This document shows positions 54,485 through 64,000 of a stretch of 64,000 nt of DNA, piece by piece. A program made the translations under genes and the position numbers. The notes under the pieces are model-generated. The model made no database searches. It was not told where the DNA came from and was given only the letters and a program-made list of their open reading frames with translations. Within the stretch, counting starts at the first letter, position 1; the number at the start of each line of letters is the position of its first letter. Origin of the DNA: Megaustenia siamemsis (Eukaryota; Mollusca; Gastropoda; Stylommatophora; Ariophantidae); the NCBI GenBank assembly GCA_032433765.1, contig JAVIAB010000092.1, positions 35,089,534 to 35,153,533 on the forward strand, written 5' to 3'.

Positions 54485-55365
54485 CATCAACATCGGGTGC
54501 CGTCTCCGCAACGAAGGTTGGCTACCATGGATCGCCATTCCACACTGTTTCTTGTTTTGATGGTGCAGATTGTCATAGATTGACTTGTCCATCTTTTGAT
54601 GCAACTTGTCCATGTTAGTCTTGGTCTGCTTCTGTCTCTTTTACCTTGTAATTTTCCTTTCCAATATTACTTTTAGTAGGCTGTTGTGTCTTTTCTATCT
54701 ATCTTTCGTTCGCCCGAAGTATTGTCTATATCTGCAATGTCGTTTCCTGTTGTGGTTGGGCCCTTTCGAGGCTTAGGGCCCGGCGCTGCACCTGCCTGAG
54801 TGTCCATTAAAGGGTGAGTGCCATATCGATTTGCGGTTGTAGACATACTTCCCATTGACGTGAGTGCGTGGCATCCTGATTGTTGTAGTGCGCCTTTAGG
54901 CTGGTTGCCTCCGACTTCAGCACTTAAACTTGCTAGAGCAGACTGTGGTCTTGCTCGGGTGTAGGAAGGCCTGGCCAGTCTTGGTTTTCAGTCCCTGGTA
55001 ACTGTTAAACCTCATCCCCACGACAAGGAGCTGGCCTTGATGAGGTTTGTGTCTTTTAATATGCCCCAAAAATTTCATTTGTCTTGTTCTAATTGCGTTT
55101 AGTAGTTCTCTTTTTATCTTTAGTTGATTTAAAACTACGTTTGTTTTCTTTTCTTTCCATCTAATTCTACCTATTCTATAAATCCACATTTCAAAGGCTT
55201 CAATTGTCTGTTCTGTTTTCTTGTCTAATGTCCATGTTTCTGCCACATGCAGGAATATTGAGATGATGTAACATTTTGCTATTCTTAGTTTCAGCCCTGC
55301 AGGTATTTGTTTTGTTGTTAGTATATTTTTCATGGCATTAAAATTACTTTTTGCCATACCTATTC
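54485..55365 (-). mobile_element. LINE-B inserted in LINE-F, itself split by a short retroposon
   Basis: A minus-strand LINE-B 3' end with MAKSNFNAMKNILTTKQI, ETWTLDKKTEQTIEAFEMW and the tail near 54485. TSD tttgctagatcaa at about 54472-54484 and 55367-55379 (the leftmost bases could belong to the LINE). A 352-bp retroposon interrupts it at 54695-55046. Confidence 0.92.
54695..55046 (-). mobile_element. 352-bp retroposon with GATA tail, 11-bp TSD
   Basis: TSD ttgtgtctttt at 54684-54694 and 55047-55057, perfect. On the minus strand it starts acctcatcaaggccagctcc and ends in agatagatag at 54695. A frame of 60 codons (54673-54855) is incidental. No tRNA boxes are clear. The same TAGA-type tail is used by LINE-A, so LINE-A-type machinery may have mobilised it (inference). 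Confidence 0.85.
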
Positions 55366-55755
55366 TTTTGCTAGATCAAGTGGCATTATCTTGGTTTTCT
55401 GTATATTTAGATGGATCAGAGGATTTGCACTTCACTGTATTTTTTAACACACTCAATTGTTTCTTTTAATCCATCTGATTGTTTGAGAGGAGACCTGTAT
55501 CATCAGCGTATCTCAGTTCTGGAAATACGTTGCCACTTATTGTAAAATGGTGGAACCTCATAAATTTCGTTTGTCGTTTCTGACAATACTGATATTTGTC
55601 GCGATGTTCTCAGCATAGATATTGAACAGGTAAGGAGAGAGGATGTATCCCTGCTTCACCCCTTTTGTACTTACAAATACACTACCTTCGCACAAATGCG
55701 TTAAGGTCAAGGGCACAACGCTGATAGTAACACAATAGTTCCCATAGATCACACG

Positions 55756-56560
55756 GTGTGCCAGCTACCCTTTACTTGCTCAAGTGTGGTATGTAAAGAG
55801 AAGAACAGTAAAAGCCATTAACGATTTATGGGGATATTTATAAGTGGAGGGACTTGAAGCCTACACTCGTCAGCATGGTACCTGAAGATGCACAATACGA
55901 CATGTTCGCTAGAGTACCATATCTCTGTAACAGCCCTCCTGACACACTGAGGCTTCTGTTGCCTACTTCATTCACAATAAAAGCAACAATAGATTTCATA
56001 ACGAAAGAAAACTACCACAACGGACGGGATAACCATTTATATTTGTTCCTGTCCTGAAATAATAATTTCTAGTTTTATCCATGGACTACTTACATGCCTC
56101 TAAACCAGTTAACATTCAGACTGTGTCTTTATTTTATCGTGGATTTTTAAATGTTTCTCATCAACCTGTAACATTGTGACGTTGCTGTTATAAGAGATCG
56201 TATAGGGTAAAGGTCGCTAAGAAATCGAGGCTATCACCATTCAACGGTCAACTACGGTACAGCGCCATTTCAAGTATGTTCAGAAGTTGTGAGGATTCAC
56301 GAAAGAGAAATAAAGAAGACAACAGAGAAAATTAAGAAGGAATAAATCTTGTTCCTGGAAATTCTTGTTGAGATCCTCATCACTGTATACCGGACGAATC
56401 GAGAATCGTGGGCCACACACACGAAAACCGTAGCACGGCCTGGAATCCACAGTGAGGGTAGGTTTCTGCTGACGTTTTTGCCCGGGCAGCAGCCATACTT
56501 ATGACCTACTCTTTTCGATTTGAAGTGCCAATAGTTATTTAACTTGCGCGATCGCACACT
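55756..56560. other. no recognisable gene
   Basis: Short frames at 55854-56057 and 56297-56602 have no domain. Confidence 0.5.
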
Positions 56561-56639
56561 GAACTTCCTGGCTACTGCCGCTATCTGGGAGGGCTTAGAC
56601 ATCGGATCTCACTACCCAAGAGATCAGGGGAGAGTCACT

Positions 56640-56775
56640 TCATCAAGAAACCACGGATTTATCTTTCCTATTTCGACAACAACAAAAAATCACCACCGCT
56701 TCTGGTGGATTTGAGCTCTGGCCTTTTCTGTCCTGAGGCCGACGTCGTAGCTCTAGACTCCTGAGCTCCCAAATA
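56640..56775 (-). mobile_element. SINE-4-like sequence, copy 1
   Basis: On the minus strand gggagctcaggagtctagag and agagctcaaatcc resemble A and B boxes of a tRNA-like head. Following blocks, ccaccagaagcggtgg and a caagaaaccac match on plus, are shared with 57605-57765. Ends uncertain. Confidence 0.5.
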
Positions 56776-56879
56776 AATGATGTTTAAAAAACAGATACTA
56801 TGGTCCAATAGTGCAGTAATCTCAAGAAAGAAACACACCACTGAAAAGGAAATGCTGTAGGTTGTAAATGGTAACTAAA

Positions 56880-57090
56880 ATTGAATGCAGACAAATTTAA
56901 TCAGTTGCGTGCACCTGAAGAAGGACGTGGACGACCTCTGAAGTACAGAATGGATCGATTGCAAAATATCTGGAAGAATATAGGAGACAGATCTCAGGAT
57001 GTCAGTGTCACAAAGCGAGCATCTAAAGCAGCGATTTTCAAAATGCCTTTCGTGAGGACATCAAAGCTAAAGCTATTTTCGTATTAACAT
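56880..57090 (+). mobile_element. possible LINE C-terminal scrap
   Basis: A 68-codon frame with EEGRGRPLKYRMDRLQNIWK resembles the basic GRGRP..W.D segment near the end of LINE proteins. No catalytic motif; weak call. Confidence 0.4.
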
Positions 57091-57314
57091 TAATGGGAGT
57101 ATTTTCAATTTCAATCTCTTTATTCTTCTTCTGCTGGTTTATCCATTAAGCGGTCGTGGATGCGATTTGTCGCTATTTTATGGCAAAGTCGCGATATATG
57201 CGCCTTTTGGCCTGACACAACTGTCACGGGTGTACAACAATTCTGCCTGGCCAACGTCCATTTTAAGCCTACTATTTCAGAGCTACTAGTTAATGTGCAT
57301 AGTAACCAGCTAAA

Positions 57315-57578
57315 ACTAGAGCTAATTTCCAATATTAGGAAGAAACAATATTCATTTTTTGGCCATGTAATGAGAAGAGAACAACTAGAATATACTGTAA
57401 CAACTGGAAAAATTGAGGGATGAAGAGATAGAGGGAAGCAAAGAGAAATTAATACCAGGCAGAATAGCTTGGCAGAAGGTCAACCAACAACAGAAATGAT
57501 AAATAACTGTCGATATCGAAAGTTGTGGAGAGACATGATCACCTACGCCAGCAGGCCCGGTACTTGATGATGATGATG
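57315..57578 (+). mobile_element. LINE-E 3' fragment, 14-bp TSD
   Basis: LISNIRKKQYSFFGHVMRRE, TVTTGKIEG, then cggtacttgatgatgatg. TSD agtaaccagctaaa at 57301-57314 and 57579-57592, perfect and the longest for a LINE here apart from the 10.7 kb copy. Confidence 0.95.
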
Positions 57579-57604
57579 AGTAACCAGCTAAATTCGCCGT
57601 GATA

Positions 57605-57765
57605 GGAGCGAGTTGAACATCAAACCTCACTACTCGGAGGCCAGGCAAAGTTAAAACGACACAAGAAACCACCGAATACAAGAATTCCCACCGCTTGCGG
57701 CGGTGTTCAAACCTGGGATCTTCTTCCCCAGCGGCCGACAACCTCCCCCTAGACCACCCAGTTCC
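57605..57765 (-). mobile_element. SINE-4-like sequence, copy 2
   Basis: On the minus strand ggggaactgggtggtctagg (box A region) and caggtttgaacaccgcc (box B region), followed by gcaagcggtggga and ggtggtttcttgtg. Related to copy 1. Confidence 0.55.
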
Positions 57766-58990
57766 CCAAATCTCGTCATAACAGTCATTTTCTCAAAGAA
57801 AGCACACGCCATCACAATGTATGTTGTGTTTTATAATAATAACAATGATTTAAAAGTGAAAGTTGAAACGGTTAGGAGCACAAACAGTTGTATGAAAGTT
57901 GATGCAATTTAGAATACAAATAGTTGTATGAAGTGCATACAACTTCGAATAGAAACAGTCTCCTTAAATTTTATACTATTCCATGTAGAAACAGCTTTAT
58001 GAAACTGTACACGTTATGCATTGTTAATATGTGTATACTCTCTATCTTTCTTCGACACTGTTTCCTATAACCAGAAAACTATGTGAGCTGATTTGTCACC
58101 GTGAATTTAATGTAAAATAATATCTTCATGCATTTCAAACAGCTCCTAAAGCTGCAGGGCGTATTTTGAAGTTCTGGCACCTGTCTGACATATACAGTGT
58201 GCAGTCTGCACTGCTTCCATTTATAAACTAACTCCTCAGCACATACTCTGTAAAGTGTACACAACACTTGTACAGGTTAACATCCACTATAATTTCTGTA
58301 GCTTCAATAAAATAGCTCTATATCAGATTGTTATTCTTGCACCTAAACATAAATTCAATAATCTTATCAAAAACACATTTCAGAGTTTAATATTTTTATA
58401 CTCTAAAATAAATAAATAAAGATGGATAAGAACACGTTAAAAAAAAAACACTGCCGGTTCACTGGCTTTGAAAAACCGAACGTTCCCCAACTCGCTGCAC
58501 CTTGTGTGTGTAGTAAATGTGGTGGAAAAATGAAACTGCTCTACCAGGGTTCTGATCTTTTTTATATAATTATTTAAAGAGGAATATTTTCACATGATAA
58601 ACTGTTCAAAAAAGGGGGGAAAAAGGAGAGGAGGGGGGGGGAGGAGAGAGAGATTGCAGTAGCTTTCTTTCTCTCGACTGTCCGTTATTTATTGTGTCTT
58701 ATTCAAATTAACATTGTAAAATAAAAATGTAGCATTATCCGCGAGGGTCCTGATCACCTTAATAGAGTTATTTCCTAACGGCTTATTGCAGCTATTCAAA
58801 CAAGAAATAAGAATTACATTGACGCATCACACATGCTAAGTTATTGCACTGCGGATGACACTTGGCTTACAAACGGATGAACCTAACGACGTGGTGTAAT
58901 CTGGTGTATCTATTTTTGTTTGGCATCAGCATAACTAATCTAAAAAAAATATTCTATTTTTTTTAAAACATACACACTCACAGACGCATA
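57766..58990. other. no recognisable gene
   Basis: AT-rich. A local ttagaatacaaatagttgta / acttcgaatagaaacagt near-repeat lies at about 57880-57960, and a G/A-rich run at 58610-58650. Confidence 0.5.
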
Positions 58991-59009
58991 CACATATAAA
59001 GATGTACTG

Positions 59010-59010
<1 letters not shown>

Positions 59011-59075
<65 letters not shown>
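59011..59075. repeat. AT microsatellite
   Basis: About 32 AT units. The YIYIY frames on the minus strand arise from it. Confidence 0.95.
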
Positions 59076-59078
<3 letters not shown>

Positions 59079-59397
59079 TCTTGACGTTTTGGCAGACAAC
59101 AATAACGATAAATCAGTAGTTTGGTAAAATATTAGTGTTTTGCTGAACAGCTTCTCCTGTAACTGGATCTGCCAATTTTGGATTGACAGATTCGTTCGCA
59201 CAATGAACAAGATGTTTTTGTGGTGTCTCGTCTCATCTCCTTTCGCCTGCTACTTTTGTTCTCTGAACTTGATATCAATGCTTCCTCGGGTGTTACTGTC
59301 CCGTTTTTTTTTAATTATGTTCTCCGCGTGCTACTATCTGCAGCCATATTTTTCAAGTTACTTTCACTGATAGAGAATTAACTCAAGGAAGAATTGC

Positions 59398-60290
59398 AAA
59401 CATCCTTATTTCTCAGCGCTGGTCTACCCTTTAGTCTCTTTCTGTCCCTAAGTTCTCCATACAATATTTGTTTCGGAACACGATTGTTTGCCACTCAACT
59501 TACATGACCCAGTTGCCTTAGTCTCCGACTCCTAAGTGTTGCCATGATGGAAGTTTGGCTCGTTGTAAGACATTGGAGTTTGTTACTTTGTCCTACCATT
59601 TGATGTTCATCATCTTGCGAAGGCAACGTACATGAAAGCTGTTTAACCTTTTCCCCCGTCCCGGATAGATAGTCCTAGTTTCTGATCCGTATAGAAGTGT
59701 ACTAAGCATATATAACTGTTGTAAATTAGAATCTTAGTTCTGTGTGTTATTCTGGAGTTGGCCAATACTCTATCTTTAAGTTTACCAAATGTGGAAGCTG
59801 TCTTTCCGATTCGGTAATTTATTTCTTCTTCGAGGGAAACGGTATTTGTGATCATAGAACAGAGGTGGGTGAACTTTGGCTTTCTCGCAGATTCAAGAGA
59901 TGTATTATTTACAGTTATAGTTGTGGGTATCGCTTACACCCTGTTGAAGCACCGCAGTCTTCTGGATACCTGTTGACAGGGAGAATAAATCACATGATCT
60001 AACAAGACTGTCAATCACTGACTGCAGGACAGACACATCGTGAGCAACCAGTGCTGTATCATCAGTAAACAGAAGCTCCCTGATTAGGGTCTCAATTAAT
60101 TTAAATTTTGACCTCAGGTGTGCTAGAATAAATAAGGAGTCGTCAGATCTTGTACAGATGAAGATGTCTCCAGAGACAGTTTTAAAAGCATTGTATAGAA
60201 AGGCAGCGAAAAAGATCATAAATAAGGTAGGGGAAAAGATTTATCCTCGTTTGACTCTGATACCGTCTTTACATGAACCTAATTGAGACA
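59398..60290 (-). mobile_element. LINE-G, RT palm to C-terminal region
   Basis: Right to left on minus: DGIRVKRG (degraded VKQGC), a LF.IFFAAFLYNAFK stretch, LRSKFKLIETLIRELLFTDD with TALVAHDVS (motif C, family FADDTALVAHS; here TDD), then VSLEEEINYRIGKTASTFGK and LKDRVLANSRITHRTKILIY, then a frame-broken C-terminus. Frames 59905-60219 and 59643-59855. The order and wording match a common invertebrate LINE type different from A-F. It ends where LINE-B begins. Confidence 0.88.
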
Positions 60291-62249
60291 TAAAAAACAG
60301 CATACAAGAATCCTGCATCCCCTTACCCAAAAAGGAAAGTAACAAAAAGCAAAAATGGATAACTGACAACATTTTAGAAAAAATGGAAGGGAGAAGACAA
60401 GCGAAAAACACTGCCAAATATAAGGAAATTGACAATGAAATACGAAAAATGTGCAAAAAGGCAAAAGAAGACTGGCTCAACCAAAGATGTTTAGAAATCG
60501 AAACTATGGAAAGTAAACAAAATTTAAGAGGAATGCACACAGAAATAAAAAGAATGACTAATAGACAAAAAACCAGCAGGAAACGGATGTATTGCAAACA
60601 AAGAGGGAAGAATGCTAACAGACAACAAAGATATAATCGAAAGATGGCAGGAATACGTAACTGAATTATTTCATGATGAAAGGGACAAAAAAAACCATTC
60701 ATAAAATGTACATCCAGCTATAAAATCTTGAAATCTGAAGTAGAAAAGGCTATAAAAACAATGAAAAGGGAAAAGCAGCAGGACATGACAATATACAGAT
60801 AGAGATGATACAGGCACTAGACGATTTTGGCATTGAAGTGATCACAGACATATGCAATGACATATACCGCACAGGATACATACCATATGAATTAAAAACA
60901 TCAACTTTTATAGCATTGCCTAAAAAGAATGGTGCAGTTGAATGCAGCGATTTTAGAACAATAAGCCTAATGAGCCAGGTAACCAAAATTTTACTAAAAG
61001 TTATACAAGGAAGGATTCAGAATAAAATTAATAATGAACTAGATAAACAGCAATTCGGATTCAAGAAAAACAGTGGGACAAAAGAAGCCGTACCCAGCAT
61101 AAGGACATTGATTGAAAAGTACATAGAAGTAAACAAACCAATATATGCCTGCTTCATAGACTACACCAAAGCATTTGATAGAATACACCATGAGCAACTT
61201 ATAGACTGCCTAAAATATATAAATCTGGATGACACAGACATACAACTGATATGTAATTTGTATTGGGAGCAAACAGCAATAATAAAATATAACAAGGAGA
61301 ACTCTACACCCATTGATATAAAAAGAGGAGTAAGACAAGGATGCATCCTATCACCAAGCTTGTTCAATTTATACACTGAGCAAATCTTTAAAAGCATCAA
61401 TGAGATGCCAGACCTAAACATTAATGGGAAGATAATCAATAACCTAAGATATGCTGATGGTTCTACTAGCAGAAAATCCTAAAGATCTACAATTACTTAA
61501 CGTAATAAACACGACAAGCAAAAATATGGACTAAATATGAATATAAAAAAGACTAAAACTATGAACATAAACAAAGAAAATTCTCAAGACCTACAATTAA
61601 ATATCAAGTTGAAGGAATACATCTAGAGACAGTCCAGAGCTACAACTACCTGGGACATACTACATGTATAACCAGTGGTGGAAAATGTACAACTGAAATA
61701 AATAAAAGAATAGGAATGGCAAAAAGTAATTTCAATGCCATGAAAAATATACTAACATCAAAACAAATAACATCAGGGCTGAAACTAAGAATAGCAAAAT
61801 GTTACATCTTCTCAATATTCCTGTATGGTGCAGAAACACATTAGACCAGACATTAGACCAGAAAACAGAACAGAAAATTGAAGCGTGGATTTTTGAAACC
61901 TTTGAAATGTGGATTTATAGAAGAATAGGTAGAACTGGATGGAAAGAAAAGATAACAAACGAGGAAAGTTTTAAAACAACTAAAAATGAAAAAAAAGAAC
62001 TACTAAACACAATTAGAGCAAGACAAATTAATTTTTTTGGTCATGTTAAAACAGTCTAATAAAAGTCATATTAGAAGGGAAAATACAAGGTAAAAGAGGC
62101 AGAGGCAGACCAAGACTAACATGGACGAGTAACATCAAAAGATGGACAAGTCAGCCGATGGCAATCTGCACCATCAAAGCAAGAGACAAAGTGGAATGGC
62201 GCTCCATGGTAGCCAACCTTCGATGTGGAGAGGGCACTCGTTGATGATG
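60291..62249 (+). mobile_element. LINE-B, longest copy in the window
   Basis: About 1.96 kb, from the linker before RT to the 3' end. Frame 60383-60664 (MEGRRQAKNTAKYKEIDNEI) is the pre-RT linker. Frame 60805-61482 is the RT: STFIALPKKNGAVECSDFRT, DKQQFGFKKNSGTKEAVPSI, ACFIDYTKAFDRIHHEQ, RGVRQGCILSPSLFNLYTEQ and RYADG, where a small deletion removes the second Asp of YADD and shifts the frame. The C-terminus follows in pieces to 62249 with the TGATGATGA tail. The endonuclease is missing. The 5' border touches LINE-G directly. Confidence 0.94.
60805..61482 (+). pseudogene. LINE-B reverse transcriptase, damaged at YADD
   Basis: 225 codons, the most complete RT frame in the window. It has fingers (LPKKNGAVECSDFRTISLM), motif A FIDYTKAFD with its Asp, RQGCILSPSLF, and motif C reading RYAD then G. 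Compared with the minus-strand copy (RYADDTVLLAENP at 33495-33833), a few bases are deleted here right after YAD, which destroys the catalytic box and shifts the frame. The codons before this point are intact. Confidence 0.9.
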
Positions 62250-64000
62250 ATGATGAAGTGAGACATGACACGCTTGAGATCTATTTTCCCGTTTCTCAAA
62301 TGGCAAGGGTTGCAACCAATTTTCTACACTTCCCGTAGTCCGTTATCATCCTTCGCAGGGTGACCTGTGCCTGGTCCATATTATTCATCTGCTTTTCTTG
62401 TTCTCCGCCATATTGTCATTGGCCCTTCACCCCGGAGTCCAATAGCTGGCGGATCTTGTGATCGTTTCTGGATCTTCCCTGAGCACATCAACTATCCAGC
62501 TCAATCGTCTGTCTGTTGTGCCTCTCCAGCTCCTCTTGGCTGCACTTTTTAAGCAATCCTTGAGTTATCTTTTTAGGCTAAAATAATAATCTGAGAATTT
62601 CTCTTTGGCGCACGATACTTCGCATATTAAAACCAAAACAACAAATAGCACCAGGAGATAAGCAAAATAAGACTTTAAGATGCATGTTTCTCCAAAGAGC
62701 CATACATTGAAAATATTAGCATCAATTGTAAAACAATGTCACTGATCTCACTTTTCCAAACAGCAATAAAATACATTTCTTTAAAGAAATAAAGTATCCT
62801 GTTCTGTTCATGGAATCACACTTCACCGCAGGCGGCAATTCCTCATATTTGTGCCACCACATGTCACCAACATACCACCAAACCGCGTTGGCAAATTATA
62901 TTGACACGGTCGCCAAACGACATCCATCGAAAAGAGTGTACACAATCACTTCCTCACTTCAGTTTCATCTAAAACACACATTTAAAATAAGCAAAGCAGC
63001 CGAAACGGTTTAAGAACTACGTTAGTTTCAGCAAAAAAAAAAAAGGTGATATTTGGCCATTTTGCATTTTCGGTTATACTGTTAGCAAGTTCGAACTCCA
63101 GTGCGAGAAAGTCGGCTGCCTGGGCGACAATTTCAAACGACTTGGCCGAATAGAGAGTACCAACTGTCGCATCCCACTCTAATTCACTTCAATAAACAGA
63201 AAGAACAAAAACACACCAAAAACTGTCATAACAGCTAAAAAAAAAAGGTTGCTATAGCACTCTCAAAAGTTATGGCGAGAATGGAGGCTCAATCTTCTCA
63301 AAAGTCCGGAAAGACGTATTCTATCTAAGGTATTTACCTACGATCATAGCTGACTGAAATGTAAGATTAACTGACGCTGGTATTGCAATGCAAACCCTGT
63401 AAAATCACAGACATCTAATTAAAAGCCAGCATTATGTAATTATTAGTAAACGTCATGGTTGTATGTACTGACATACCAACAGAACAATAATTTTGTTGTT
63501 TAAATTACTTTGAGACTTTGGTATCCAATACAAGTTTATAACACTACAAGGATATACCCATTTTTAAAATGACGTTTGCGTGTAGTCGCCGACGAATTAG
63601 AATAAAAGTAATAAGAAAGGTGTTGTACACACAATTAGTAATTAATAATAACTGAAAAAAGCTGAAAAGTAAACGAAACATGAATTATGTCATAAAAACT
63701 AATTAACCTAGTAATGAAACAGGGCCTAGCACATCACAATTACAACATTCTCCTCGACATCCATTAGGTGTGTTCAATGATAGACAACAAACACAAGGTA
63801 CCAATTTTCGTCCACTTAGAATTAGAGTTTCGAGACAAAAACATTCCTCTTAGACAATATCAATATGTGCTTCCCATTATCACCCACTTAAGTGGTTAAA
63901 ACTGTGGGGGAATACAAATCTCCTTCCTAGTGGATGTCCACTTCATGAAAGGGAGAGAAAAAATACCCCCCCCCCCCAACCAAAAAAAAAATATTTTAAA
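62250..64000. other. no recognisable gene
   Basis: Mixed then AT-rich sequence, with short frames at 62367-62552 and 62810-63013 lacking domains. The window ends in a C-run and A-run (63966-63993). Confidence 0.5.

Larger units (their letters stand above)
53945..55755 (-). mobile_element. LINE-F, split by LINE-B
   Basis: The minus strand is read from right to left. Right part 55380-55755: STKGVKQGYILSPYLFNIY (RT motif), then a frame-broken motif C. Left part 53945-54484: IVTNDEYLGSVVNNNGDCQK, LLRACIFPTVTHDCESWTFS, TTKKKIDSMETKCYRQIL, and a KKSNGDIFKDF region. LINE-B (54485-55365) separates them. Distinct from the other families; frameshifted throughout. Confidence 0.88.

Noticed and set aside
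60241..60702. 153-codon minus-strand frame with many hydrophobic residues (membrane-like)
   Set aside because: It is antisense to the LINE-B pre-RT linker and reaches into LINE-G; the hydrophobic look comes from reversing a Lys/Glu-rich, A-rich coding strand.

Overview
This 64 kb window is AT-rich, gene-poor DNA from a eukaryote, almost certainly an invertebrate animal. The evidence is many 5'-truncated non-LTR retrotransposons (LINEs) with RTE-like endonuclease/reverse-transcriptase fragments, tRNA-derived SINEs with clean 12-14 bp target-site duplications (TSDs), a Tigger/pogo-type DNA transposon, a Tc1/mariner relic, long AT and GA microsatellites, and a dense set of minisatellites. Nothing resembles a bacterial operon, phage or CRISPR. 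A mollusc or other lophotrochozoan is my guess from the type of repeats, but no host gene is present to prove it. I found no convincing host protein-coding gene, rRNA or functional tRNA.

Layout. 1-1.25 kb: LINE endonuclease fragment and a 39-bp tandem array. 2.7-7.5 kb: short LINE 3' ends, then a 2.76 kb Tigger element (4789-7544) that was itself hit by a LINE (5474-6930). 7.7-14 kb: anonymous dispersed repeats, one old SINE, a LINE-B copy with unusually long flanking repeats, a 393-bp foldback repeat and a 59-bp hairpin. 15.4-19.7 kb: a 53-bp array, SINEs, LINE-C. 20-24.1 kb: LINE-D, 35-bp and 42-bp arrays, a SINE. 24.1-31.3 kb: GA/TA microsatellites, two or three SINEs, one of them inside LINE-B. 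31.3-39 kb: 22-bp and 16/17-bp arrays, a LINE-B copy with intact YADD, a TAC-rich block broken by insertions, a rearranged LINE-D. 39.1-44 kb: a 2.8 kb 42-bp satellite with a 401-codon open frame, then a 28-bp array split by LINE-C. 45.5-52.2 kb: nested LINE-B/LINE-E, a large inverted repeat (48044-48935), a mariner relic, head-to-head LINE-B ends, LINE-E and LINE-D. 53.4-57.6 kb: five perfect 75-bp repeats, a three-level nest (retroposon in LINE-B in LINE-F), LINE-E. 59.4-62.25 kb: LINE-G and the longest LINE-B copy. 62.25-64 kb: no recognised feature.

The labels LINE-A to LINE-G and SINE-1 to SINE-4 are local to this annotation. They group copies that share 3' ends or protein sequence. All coding fragments seen are frameshifted, truncated or carry stops, so no element here looks autonomous. 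LINE enzymes supplied by intact copies elsewhere probably mobilised both the truncated LINEs and the SINEs. The main value of the window is as a record of nested transposition, with exact TSDs giving relative order, and of unusually active tandem duplication.
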